A stretch of DNA of 64,000 nt from Plantago major (taxonomy: Eukaryota > Streptophyta > Magnoliopsida > Lamiales > Plantaginaceae): the NCBI GenBank assembly GCA_026545765.1, contig CM048841.1, positions 67,888,217 to 67,952,216 on the forward strand, written 5' to 3'. A model generated the notes under the pieces. It had not been told where the DNA came from. It ran no database searches and was given only the letters and a program-made list of their open reading frames with translations. Position numbers and translations under genes: made by a program. Of the stretch, positions 49,399 to 60,058 are shown one piece after another (position 1 is the first letter of the stretch; each line of letters begins with the position of its first letter).

Positions 49399-50473
49399 TA
49401 TCGTAAGCTTTAAGATGGCAGTCCGAGAGGTCGTTTATGTATATTAAAGTGGCCAACTCAAAGCCGAAACTAGCAGCTTACTCGGTACAGTTAGTTCGGA
49501 GTCAGTACTACACTTATTCGGTGTTAGTCAACATCAAGTACGTATTGGTTATCAACTATACTACACATTATAAGCATACATCCGAGTAACTTAAAGGTGA
49601 AAGACAACAGAGATAATTTAATCATAAAACGAGACAAGTAAACTTACTTGGACTCGGATGATTAGAAAGAAGTGACTTGACTCTGCACAGGATCACGCGC
49701 TTCGAACCGCTCCTTGCTCGCTTCGGATTGCTGGTAGTTGCTTCGGATGTACTCGGAATGCAAAAATTATCTCTCTAAACGATGAGAAATGAACCGGCCA
49801 ACCCCTCTATTTATAGAGGGCCATATTGGGAACTCCAACCGTCGCGATTTTTCGGATTTAATCTCCACCGTCGATCAAGAACCATCCAACGGTATAGTAC
49901 AATTATACCAAGTGAAATGACGAATGGGTACAACGAATTTACCTCTTGGATAGATGAATACAACAACTCTCCCTCTCTCGGGCGACAGACAACACGAGAG
50001 CTCCGGAGTATCATCTTCTCGGACGTCTAGCGGCTTGCCAGTCCAATATAATTTGTCCACACAGGGAACCTCGTAGACTCGAGCGATTACCCTTCGGACC
50101 CTCCCGCAACCACAGAGGTTGGTTCGGACGGGACACGCACCTACGGTCCGCCACCATAGCGCATCAAAGGTACACCACCGACGTTCGGAGCCTAAACTTA
50201 GTCTCCATTACAAATACCCTTTTTTCTTTTTTCTTCACTTCGTTGCCATTCGGACCTACTCCCTCGGATGGCGACGATGTTCTAGAAAAAGAAAAGGGGG
50301 GGGGGGGGGAGAGAGACTAAGTCAATGGCCACACGAAGTATGGAGTATACCTTTTTTCAACGAGATCGAAACGGATTGAACTGAAGAACGGATTCTTTCC
50401 TTCAAAACAGCTTCCCAAACCAATAGTTCCACAACTATCTTCTACTAAGATACTTGGAAACTAGGGGGACATA
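49399..50473. other. Gypsy C 3' untranslated segment with polypurine tract
   Basis: It holds the upstream region of the antisense gene (TCTATTTATAGAGGG near 49805-49820 is a possible TATA box on the - strand). A G-run lies near 50296, and the purine tract CTAGGGGGACATA sits immediately before the 3' LTR. No other gene is seen. Confidence 0.6.
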
Positions 50474-51431
50474 TGTTGATACGGAAATATGTCCAATCCG
50501 ACATAAAGGACCTAGGAACATTTTCCTAAGGCGTCCTAAGTCATCCAAAGGATCCGAGGCACTTTAGTCCGAGCCAATGGTCCGATCCGGGCAGACCATC
50601 TATGGTCCGACCCACCCTAAGAGAAAGGGACAAAGGATTTGGACCTGCAAGGCCCGACCCGGAACCCTAGGTCCGACCCACCTTGGTCCGAGCCTCCCTG
50701 GGAAAGGAGCATAGTGCTAAGTCAGCACCCTCTCCGACCCAAGGACTCCGATACGGATGTCAACTCGGATCCAGCATGACCATCTCATAAAGCAACCAAG
50801 CAAATGTGCACCAAAGAGTGAGGTGTCCGAACCCAGGAGCTCCGAATCGGAAGAGTTGGACAGACAGGAGAACTTCCTCGGTATGACGGTATTTGTCCGG
50901 ATCAGGCATCCGGACCGACCTCTCCGAACCTGGGATCTCGGCAGACTCTGTCACATCCTCAAGAACTCTCCCAATAATGACCAAACTACCCCTAAAGCCC
51001 AAGATGGCATGGGCTAAAGCTTCATTATTGGGCTATGGGCCTCATCTTAGCATTGGTGGCTCAATCCTAGCCGTACACATGGCGCGATCCTGGCAAGGCC
51101 TTCCATTTCAATGATAGCCTATAAATAAGGCACATATCCCAATAAGCAAGGTACTTCAAGTAAGTCACTTCGAACAAGTCTTTTCGCTAGTCACATCACG
51201 AGCATTATACAGAGCTGATCCTCAGTCACTCTCGAGTAAAGTCTCATCCCAGTTTGACACTTAGCAAACCGGGCACTAACCCCCCCCCCCACTCAAGTGT
51301 GCAGGTCCTTACCGGAGTAGTTGGCAGCTGGTTCTTACGCTTCGGTCCTCACCTAGCAAGGAGCCTCTTACCTTGGCACCATTTGGAAGAGTCAAATAAA
51401 TCTAAGTGATTGGGGAGTTAAACCCTCAACA
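50474..51431 (+). repeat. 3' LTR of Gypsy C (958 bp)
   Basis: It pairs with 37147-38109 and is followed by the AAACA target duplication. The MULE intron then resumes. Confidence 0.93.
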
Positions 51432-51498
51432 AAACAATTCCTTTTAAAAACTATACAATTTCTTTAACAAACTAGACAATTTCTCTGACAAAATGCAG

Positions 51499-51897
51499 AT
51501 ATACACATTAAAGATTTATGAATTCGTTCTACACGAATTCAAAAGGGCAGAAAATACAAAGGCTGCCTACAGCTTAAGATCAAATGGAGAACACCAGTAC
51601 ATAGTTACACATCAAGCTAATCCGGAAGATGTTGGGATTGTAACTTTCAAGACAAATGAATATGATGGGGACATAAATGTAAGCTGCAGTTGCAAGCATT
51701 TAGAAGAAGTTAGGTGGCTTTGTTTCCATTGCTACAGAGTTTTAAAGCAAAATGACATAGAATCAATTCCTCAAAGGTACTTTCTGCAAAGGTGGACCCG
51801 AGATATAAAAAAAAGAAAGTTGGGACAAGGAAAAGATGAAGAAGGCAAGACTTACAAGTGGCCCTGAAAGCGTTGCTTGGAGACATCACATGATCAG
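51499..51897 (+). pseudogene. MULE transposase, exon 4: SWIM zinc finger
   Basis: The acceptor ATGCAG at 51498 opens IYTLKIYEFVLHEF, the usual FAR1-family sequence after the core. A SWIM finger follows (CSCKHLEEVRWLCFHCYRVL, about 51680-51755), with C-x-C and C-x-H metal ligands all present, then IPQRYFLQRWTRD. After about 51800 the conserved SGPESVAWRHHMIR block lies in another frame, so a one-base shift separates the two parts. The other frame meets a stop at 51865-51867. The donor is at 51898. Confidence 0.85.
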
Positions 51898-52061
51898 GTG
51901 ATATTATATTTTTATGTTACACTCAGTAAAAAATGTTATAAAACTATACAATGTACAGTAAAAACTAGACAATATAGTGCAAAAACTAGACAATTATGTT
52001 AGTCATTTACTAAATTTGAAACATGGTTACTAATCAATGATATACATTGAATGCTAACCAG

Positions 52062-52341
52062 GGTTTACACCGACTTGGTGATCAAATCTGAAAATAACAT
52101 GGATGCAAGAAGAATGTTAGAGGATTCGTACCAACGAGATCTACTTGCTATCAATGAGCTTGTTGGACGGCAACAACAAGCACCAAATGAAACCACAAGC
52201 AGTTGTGTACCAAATTCAGAAACTGCCATACTTGATCCACCACACATCAAGACTAAGGGACGCATAAAAGGCCCGCTTGAGAGATCCAAAAAGGCTTCAA
52301 AAGCTAATATAACTATTGTTAGGAAGGATCAAATCATATAA
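52062..52341 (+). pseudogene. MULE transposase, exon 5: C-terminus
   Basis: An acceptor CAG at 52061 is followed by RVYTDLVIKSENNMDARRM and, near the end, DPPHIKTKGRIKG. The DPP-TKGR block is a recurrent C-terminal sequence of FAR1-related proteins and transposases. The frame ends at TAA (52339-52341). Phase with exon 4 fits when the conserved block of exon 4 is followed. Confidence 0.78.
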
Positions 52342-53338
52342 ATTTTATGTTTGATTCATATTGTTTGGAAGGATCAAATCATATTGTTAGAAGGATCAAA
52401 TCATATAAATTTATGTTTGATTCATATAAAAATGTAAAAACTATTTATTAAAAACTAGACGATATTTATTAAAAACTAGAAAATATTTATAAAAAACTAG
52501 ACAATATCCTTTAAAAAACTAGACAATATAGTATAAAAACTAGACAGTATATCGTAGAAACTAGACCATATTTATAAAAAAACTAGACAATATCCTTTAA
52601 AAACTAGAAAATATATGTTGAGCTACAGAATTCCTAGACAATATTTTTTAAAAACTAGACAATTGCGTTCATAAACTAGACAATATAGTTTAAAAACTAG
52701 ACAATATAATGTAAAAACTAGAAAATTGCTTTCATACACTAAACAATAGCGTAAAAACTAGACAATATTTTGTAAAAACTAGAACATATTTAGTAAAAAC
52801 TATAAATTATATTTGATTCATATAAAAATGTAAAAACTAATTATTAAAAACTAGACGATATTTATTAAAAACTAGAAAATATTTATAAAAAACTAGACAA
52901 TATCCTTTAAAAACTAGACAATATAGTATAAAAACTAGACAATATATCGTAAAAGCTAGACCATATTTATTAAAAACTAGACAATATCCTTTAAAAACTA
53001 GAAAATATATGTTGAGCTATAGAATTCCTAGACAATATTATGTAAAAACTAGACAATTGGGTTCATAAACTAGACAATATAGTTTAAAAACTAGACAATA
53101 TAATGTAAAAACTAGAGAATTGCTTTCATACACTAAACAATAGCGTAAACAACTAAACAATCTTTTGTAAAAACTAGAACATATTTAGTAAAAACTAAAC
53201 AATATTTATTACAAACTAGACGATATCCTTTAAAAACTAGAAAAATATATGCTGAGCTATAGAATTCCTAGACAATATTCTGTAAAAACACTAAACAGTT
53301 AATAAAAATTGTCTAGATAATTCTACAGTTCAATAACA
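52342..53338. repeat. Convergent spacer of AAAACTAGACAATAT tandem repeats
   Basis: The stretch between the stops of the two convergent MULE genes is almost wholly short repeats built on AAAAACTAGACAATAT with small variants. A higher-order unit of about 396 bp occurs twice in direct repeat: TTTGATTCATATAAAA lies at 52416 and 52812, and a partial third unit follows. Both MULE transcripts would end in or near it, so it may hold both polyadenylation regions. Confidence 0.85.
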
Positions 53339-56300
53339 CTATTTTTTCTTTGATTGCTTTAGTTTCTTCAGGGCATTCTTCTTCAAATAATCCAATGCAA
53401 CATCTTCAAAATCATCAGCAGCAACACGTCTCTTAGATCCTTGGGAAGCTTTTGCATCAACAACTTTTTTTGCTTCTAGCTTTTTCAACTTTTCTTTCTC
53501 CTTCATTTGCTTTATTGCATCTTCTTTGTTAAATGATGCAACTTTCGTCAAAATATTAGATCTCAAACCATTTGCATCAGCAAGAATAAGAGCTGAGCAA
53601 ATTTCAACACGAAGGAATTTTCGACGATTCACCTAATACACAAAACCAAAACAATTAAAAACACAGCCTTAAAAAGTGTGATCTGTGGGGATGGTACAAA
53701 GGCACAAACAAACAAAAAAAAAAGATTAACAACAGAGCATTAAAAAATATGATTTGTGGGGATGGAACAAAGGCATGAAAAGTGTGAACTGTCAAACAAA
53801 CAATCAAATGATTTTACTTTAAATACTAAACATGTATTAAAACTAAACAATTTCAATCAAAAACTAAACAATTTCAAGAAAAAACTACAGACTTAGGGAA
53901 ACTAGTACGTACTTGCATTAGATCCTTACAAGGAAAAAAGAGTTCCTTGGAACAGCTCCATATGCTTCATCAGAAAAACACCACAGTCAGAAGTTCCAAG
54001 TCTACCAGTCCAATCAAGCTTGACAATTTGGTTTTCAAAATTAGGAATAGAACTAGCAGCTGGATGACCAATACGGCGAAAGAAGGTCTCCATTTCACAT
54101 CGCTGTTATATCAAAACAGAAGGAAAAATGTAAGCAACAAAGCAACCAAAAAAAACCCAGCCAACAACAAAAAGAAAGGGAAAAAAATTAATAACAAGAT
54201 TTCCATAAGAACTTACCAATATAGTCATTAATGTATACACTTCTCCTTCATCTTTAACTACCATATTATCAAGATATTGAATCTTCAAATTGTCACAATT
54301 AACAACACAACATGAAAAGTGTGAATTGTGGGGATGGTACAAAGGCACAAAGAACTGCAAAACAAACAAACAAAAAAAAAGATTGACAACACAACATGAA
54401 AAGTGTGATCTGTGGGTATGGAACAAAGGAACAAAATTAAATGATTGTACTTTAAAAACTAGACAGGTATTAAAACTAAACAATTTCTGGCAAAAACTAA
54501 ACAATTTCTCAAGAAATTTTTTAAAAAATATACCATTCGCACAGTACAGAGAGAATTTCCAATGTCCCCAAGCTGATCCTCAACCCACACATCAATAGAA
54601 CCATGTACTTCTTTCTTCAATTCATCTTCATCATAAGCCTCCTCTTCCTCTTCAGTATCAAAAATCCCAGCAAGATTGCACCAAGGTTTCTGTAAAATAC
54701 ACATAAATAATTACATACATAAAACTTAAACAAGACACAAACAAATATAAACTAGATAAAATCACACAAAAGCTAAAAAAAAAAAAAATACTTACAGAGG
54801 TTTGAAGTCCAAAACAAAATCTGGTCATATTACCATCATTTACCCTCCTCTGAAAATCATTCAACACAACTGACCAACAATCAATCACACTAAATGTAAT
54901 GTAAACTCCAGGATACATGCTAAGGAGATCCTCAACATTCAAGTAAAACTTTTCAGTCATATTCACAAACATTTCATCTGACCTGTAGAAAAAAGAAGCG
55001 GAAAAAAGAGGATAAAATTATAATCAGTAAGCCAAAACCATAAAACTAGACAATAAAACCAGAAAACTATACAATAAAACCCTAAAACTAGACAATAACA
55101 ATAAATACTTACTCCGGGGCTTGTTCACTTTGAAAGAAGCAATAATCAACCACTTCTTTTGCAACCTGATTCATTCCCTTGCAAAGGAATCCCAATTTCT
55201 TCATATTAATTACTTGACACATATTTAACATCCACTTGTGGTGGCCCAATGTCCAAAGAGCACCAACCACGTTCATCACGATAAACTACAACATCTTCTG
55301 TTTCATCCTCATCATCTTCATTCTCATCATCCTCTACATTAGCATCATTCTCCTCCTCTTGTAATACCATCCTCAACATCTTGATTTCTGCCATCCACAA
55401 CATCATTCACCTCCTCTTGTACAATACCATCCTCAACATCTTCCTCCTGATTTCTGCCATCCACAACATCATCCTCCTTCTCTTGTACAACATCATCATG
55501 CTCTTCTTCAGCACTACTAGCATAAGCTTCCTCTTCTTCAGCATTTCTCCCATTATCATCCTGATGTCTAAAAGCATCATCATCATCATTATCACTGAGG
55601 TACGATACAGGCTCAGTTGGGGGATTAGACCTGCCACGCTAAAAAAGGATAAAATTCTAATCAATAAGCTAAAACTAGACAATAAAATCATAAAACTAGA
55701 CAATAAAAGCATGAAACTAGACAATATATATTAAAAACTATACAATAAAAGCATAAAACTATACAATAAAGAGCAAGTCTCTGGAGAGACGGTGTTATAT
55801 AAAGACTAAAAAGGACGGACAAACATTAGTTATAGCCGAAAACATTACACGTTTTATTAAAAACATCGGTGACATACATTACATAAAAAAATGATATAAA
55901 TTGTTCACTGATAAAACATTACTGATATAGTTAAAAACATTACACATATACTTAAGAACATCAATCCGTCTTTCAGGTCTCTCACTAATACCCGTCTCTT
56001 TCAAGACTTTGCGTACAATAAAAGCATAAAACTAGACAATAAAACTATAAAACTAGACAATAACAATATAAACTTACATCAGGACTCGCAACTACATTAT
56101 CCCTGGCAACTTGGGAAGATCTTATAGCCTCAAACATATAAGTAATATTTTGATTTGCTTCAGCTTGAGAAAACCCAAGACTGAAGCTTGGACAGTCATT
56201 TCTCAACATCAGGAAGTACATAGCCACCATGTGATCTAACTGATTCAACATTGTAGGATCAGACCAAAACTCCTGAGTTTGTGATACTTCTTCTTGTGAT

Positions 56301-57590
56301 GCAGATGCAGACTCCACTTCAGGCACTTTTAGTGTTTTCAAAACACGAGCAGAATATGCGTGGAAAACAACTTCCATGTCTCGTTTTAGAAATTGGAGCG
56401 CCTCATCCATTGCCTACAAATATAAAAACCAGTTTACAAACATCAGTAATTAAAGAAAAAAACTAGGCAATTACATTAAAAACAATGACATTAAATAAAA
56501 ACTAGATGAAAATCAAGAAGTGTTAAAAACTATACAATAGAGAATGACTTACACCACTGGAACTGTTCTGAATTTCCACATCAGTACGAACACCATCAGG
56601 AATAGGATATCTGATGCATGGAACAGTGCCATCATAATTAAGCACAGCAAGCTTGAGTCTCTGCTTACTAATAGGATACCAATCAACCATAAGAGAATTC
56701 CCATATCCAATATTCTTCTCTTTTTCAAGCCTCTCGGACAAATTCTTCATTGTCCAATGTTGGATAAGGGGAAGTGCAATAGAATCGGCACGACCTTGAA
56801 ATGGGAACCTATGAAGATAAGCCAGTACAAGCACAACTACACAACCATGAATATGGTTTTGCGTAGTTGACTTGTATTTAGAAACTGCATCACACAAAGT
56901 ATCAACCACGAAACCACACCAATCCACATTACGTATAGAAGTTACTCTCTCCAACTGAGTAACAAGTCTCATGTCAAGAGTATGGCTTGCAGTTGGTGCT
57001 AGGAAAATGCCACAAGCATAAAGCACAAAAACTCTCTTAAAATCTTCCCCACCATCCTTCAAACTCAACACCACCTTCAAAACATCAGTAAGTCTCACAT
57101 CCACCTTTTGATCTTTAATACCAAACTTATCCCTCCAGTTTTTTCTCAACTCTGCATCAGCAATGTAGGCAGCATCTTTCTTGTCAGCATTCCTTAAGTT
57201 CTGGTAACACAACTTCACAGGAAAACCAGGCTTCCTAGGAAGAAGAAAAATATCTTCAACGTCTTCAGCGGTAATATGGTACATATTCTGCCCAATCGTT
57301 TGAATACGTGTTTCTCCATTAAACCTTTCCAGTAGCCAGGGTACAATACCCAATGGAATAGACTTAAATTTCAAATGTAGCAACCCACCGAAACCAATAT
57401 CTATCACACCTTGTCTTTGGGCATCATTTAACTTCTCCAACATGTCAACCATCAGTTTTACAGAACCCCCAGGCATGTATTCTTTTTTTATACCTTTCTC
57501 AACCTCCACAATATTTTGGCTGACACGAACTGTATTCTCAACTTGCTCAGTTCCAGCATTAGCAACACGGAGACCCACCTTCACGCGTTT
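53339..57590 (-). pseudogene. ULP1-like (C48) SUMO-protease gene carried by the MULE, degraded
   Basis: Likely exons on the - strand are 57584-56553 (perhaps extending upstream), 56413-56078, 55638-about 55224, about 55205-55113, 54982-54796, 54689-54534, 54354-54217, 54102-53913 and 53632-53339. The N-terminal exon has the IPWLLERFNGE/EDVEDIFLLPRKPG block usual in plant KIU/ULP proteins. The protease part shows VIDCWSVVLND, PHNSHFSCCVVN followed by YLDN (candidate His and Asp), and GTSDCGVFLMKHME with the catalytic Cys codon at 53983-53985. ULP1 enzymes cleave SUMO from proteins. Here His is followed by Phe, not the usual Trp. The acidic exon and the Cys exon contain frame shifts, so this copy looks inactive. 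The last exon encodes a Lys-rich tail. Confidence 0.8.
53670..54440 (-). repeat. Four copies of the start of the His-containing ULP exon
   Basis: A segment of about 35-60 bp around GTGTGAATTGTGGGGATGG-type sequence occurs near 53675, 53735, 54312 and 54393. On the - strand it encodes the VPLYHPHNSHFSCC stretch. Only the copy at 54354-54310 lies in the expected exon. The others lie in flanking introns, usually with neighbouring TTTGTTTG runs. Confidence 0.75.
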
Positions 57591-58757
57591 AGGCTGCCTC
57601 TTCTGCCTTGGCTTATAGGAGCCTTTGGAACAATCATCTTCTTAGATCCTTTAACAATACAAATAGAAACACATTAAAAACTATACAGTTTATATGAAAA
57701 ACTAGACAATATATATTAAAAACTAGACAGTTCAACACAACTGCACAACAAAAAATATATAACATGAAAAACAAGACAAAAATCCTTAAAAACTAGATGA
57801 TATATCTTAAAAACTATATATCATGAAAACTAGATAATATATGGTAAAAACTAGACAATCTGAACAACAAAAAGCTATAACATGAAAAAGTAGACAATAT
57901 ATATTAAAAACTAGACAGTTTCACACAAAACATCAGAAAATTCAAACAAACAACAAATCCCCGCAAAAAACATACAGTGTACACAACTACACAGCAAAGC
58001 TAAAAAATCATAAAAAGTATATGATACATCTTAAAAACTAGACAATACAAACTACAAACTAAACAGTTTCCCACAAACACATCAGAAACTAACTTTCCAA
58101 GCCTGTAACATAAAATTCAATTACGAAACATAAATGCAACTAAAAAACACTTACCCATGCCTCTTCAAAACACTAAACGAACTTCGAACAACATGAATCA
58201 GATCTAAAAAAACATATCTAGCAAAAAGTCTCAATTACGAACCATAAACGCAACTAAAACCACTAACCTATACCGGAATCAGCAAAAACGAAGCAACAAA
58301 AAGCAAAAAAACGATCGAGTTCCAACAGATTACCTGATGAACACCGATTCAGCAAAAACCAGAGAAACTACACAAAAATCGCTCGAGAAACTAAAACATA
58401 CATCACCGATTCAGCAAAAACGAATCAACAAAAAGCGAAAACGAACTCAAAAACACTAAATCGAGTTTCAACATACATTACCTGAGGATCGCACAATGAA
58501 ACCAGAGAAAACCGCTCCAGAAACTAGGGTTTTCGAAAAAAACGGAGGAAAAACAGAGAAAACGGATGAGAAAAAGTCTGAAAATGGAAAAAATCACACC
58601 AAAAAACCTATTTATACTATACCCATATATAAAATGGTATGACCCGGATAAATTTCGACCTGCAAAACCCAGGTATTTTGACCCGCGAAATAAAAAACGG
58701 GTCAATGTAAAAACTAGATAATTTATATAGAAATCTAGTGGACTTTTTGGACTTTCC
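57591..58757 (-). promoter_or_regulatory. Upstream region of the ULP-like gene and right end of the MULE
   Basis: AT-rich, with many ACTAGACAATAT words between 57660 and 58080. From 58160 to 58560 the sequence resembles transcribed leader (repeated CGATTCAGCAAAAAC and GAAACTAAAAC phrases). TATATATGGGTATAG on the - strand near 58612-58628 could serve as a TATA box. The segment ends in GACCCG-type repeats and GGACTTTCC at 58757, the right MULE end. A short upstream coding exon may lie near 57640 but cannot be proven. Confidence 0.45.
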
Positions 58758-59200
58758 AAATGTGATAAAATTTTTATAAGACTAAGTAATTAATATTTCA
58801 AATGTTGGGAATTATGGAGTTCAATCCAGTGAAAGTTTTAATACTTGAATTTTACGAAACAGAAAAAGAAGTTCCGAATTTTCCCAGGAATAAAAACAAA
58901 ATAATATTAGGCTTCATTTGGGTCGAGGGAAAATGGGGAAAAAGAAAAAAAAATATGAGAGAAAAACAACTTTCTTTATTTTGTGAAGGTAGATGCATTT
59001 TGTATAGATTTTAATGAATTTTCCAGAATTTCATGAGAACTACAAAATGGCAGAAACAATATCTTCTTTTATTTTTTTTCTTTTCCTCCATTTTAAAACA
59101 AACCACAAGAAAAGCTTCGGAAGCGAAATTTCACAAACGCAAAACTCACACATTTCTCGAGACTAGTCGGCACTCGGTAGCTCCTGACCGCCATAGCTCT
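58758..59200 (+). other. Flank between MULE and BRR2 fragment
   Basis: AT-rich sequence without a convincing gene. Towards 59100-59200 it becomes more complex and likely includes the proximal BRR2 promoter. Confidence 0.5.
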
Positions 59201-59203
59201 CTC

Positions 59204-59211
59204 TATAAATA
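59204..59211 (+). promoter_or_regulatory. TATA box of the BRR2 fragment
   Basis: TATAAATA follows a CT-rich stretch about 30 bases upstream of a likely start of transcription near 59235. It fits a standard plant core promoter for the 5' leader that follows. Confidence 0.65.
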
Positions 59212-59319
59212 CCAGTACCAAAGTTCCAGTCGCGAACATATATCCATCCCTCTTTTTTTGCAGGTAGGATTCATCTCGTGGATCTAGCTCATCGGTCACA
59301 TCTGTATCCTTCTTTTGAG

Positions 59320-59465
59320 GTGAGTCTTTGTTTCGTTCCTGCTTTCTCTTAACCTAGTTTATGGGTCAAGCCCTTTTATGATTCGATTTGATTTGACTCT
59401 TGCATCATAATTTCATACTGCAGCTAGTTATTGTTACTGATTGACTGCATGTTGTGCTATTTTAG
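59320..59465 (+). other. Intron in the 5' leader of the BRR2 fragment
   Basis: Donor GAG/GTGAGT at 59320 and acceptor TTTTAG at 59465 bracket a T-rich stretch before the ATG at 59491. Leader introns are common in highly expressed plant genes. Confidence 0.55.
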
Positions 59466-59490
59466 GGTTTCTTTCGATTGATTGGATACT

Positions 59491-59877
59491 ATGGCTCACT
59501 CTGGTGGTGGAGCTGAGGCCCATGCTAGATTCAAGCAGCATGAGTATAAATCCAATTCGAGTCTCGTCCTGACTATTGACTCCCGTCCTCGTGATACCCA
59601 CGAGCCGACGGGGGAGCCGGAGACACTATATGGGAAAATTGACCCAAAGAATTTTGGGGACAAAGTTGCCAGGGACAAGCCTCCGGAATTGAAGGAGAAA
59701 CTCGAGAAATCGAAAAAGAAGAAAGAACGGGAGCCTGTATTTGATTCGGTTCCTCCTAAGAGCAAAAGGAGACGTCTCCAGGAGGAGAGTGTTCTTACTT
59801 CCTCTGACGAAGGAGTGTAGCAGCCTAAGACGAACGAGACAAGAGCTGCGTATGAAGTGATGCTGAATATTATCCAG
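59491..59877 (+). pseudogene. BRR2: N-terminal fragment of BRR2 (U5 snRNP helicase)
   Basis: The frame from 59491 reads MAHSGGGAEAHARFKQHEYK, then SSLVLTIDSRPRDTHEPTGE and a basic PKSKRRRLQEESVLTS segment. These are the first residues of plant BRR2 (the DExH12 type), the helicase that unwinds U4/U6 in spliceosome activation. The complete protein is about 2,170 residues, and only about 129 are present. A TAG at 59818-59820 replaces the Tyr expected between DEGV and QPKTNETRAAYE. The homology stops at 59877 (MLNIIQ), where the sequence reads CAG/GTGCGA. This could be an exon edge or a breakpoint, but no further BRR2 sequence follows. It looks like a partial gene copy with its promoter. Confidence 0.88.
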
Positions 59878-60058
59878 GTGCGAATTATATAGAATCATAA
59901 ATTTCTGTAGAGCGGCGCTCCCGCCCTCATCGGGAAATCCACGGAACGGTAGTAGTTCTTCTTCTTCATCCCTAATTCACATACCCAAACCGAATTGACA
60001 GACAGAAGGAAAAAAATCAGAGCTTTGGCCGCCGTTCCTCTCCCATCTCCGCCTTCCA
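59878..60058 (+). promoter_or_regulatory. Short upstream region and leader of the DEAH helicase
   Basis: Only about 180 bp separate the end of BRR2 homology from the helicase ATG. It contains a plausible leader (CT/CG-rich from about 59910) but no clear TATA box. The native helicase promoter may be incomplete, or transcription may start from the BRR2 promoter upstream. Confidence 0.45.

Larger units (their letters stand above)
37147..51431 (+). mobile_element. Ty3/Gypsy element C, Tat lineage; broken fossil
   Basis: The element is 14,285 bp, with LTRs that start TGTTGATACGG and end CCCTCAACA, flanked by the target duplication AAACA (37142-37146 and 51432-51436). It carries gag, protease, reverse transcriptase, RNase H, a second archaeal-type RNase H and integrase. 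A long spacer and an antisense gene follow. The double RNase H and the antisense gene mark the Tat group (Grande/Retand-like). It sits in a transposase intron of the MULE. Its LTRs differ by about 1 % plus one diverged patch, so the insertion is young. It has roughly ten breaks. Confidence 0.92.
724..58757 (+). mobile_element. Mutator-like element (MULE) with FAR1-type transposase and ULP1-like protease gene
   Basis: This outer transposon holds everything between two short inverted ends that share GGAAAGTCCAC, followed by GACCCG-containing sequence further in. Without the two LTR insertions it is about 10.4 kb. It encodes a FAR1/MURA transposase on the + strand and a C48 (ULP1-like) protease on the - strand, facing each other. 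MULEs with captured ULP-like genes are known in plants (the Kaonashi/KIU group, from memory), and short or missing terminal repeats are usual there. I could not find a convincing 9-base target duplication, so the true ends may lie some bases away. Both genes have frame interruptions, so the copy is not autonomous now. Confidence 0.8.

Noticed and set aside
56544-56870. + strand open frame over the ULP-like exon
   Set aside because: It is a shadow of the long - strand exon that carries recognisable family blocks.
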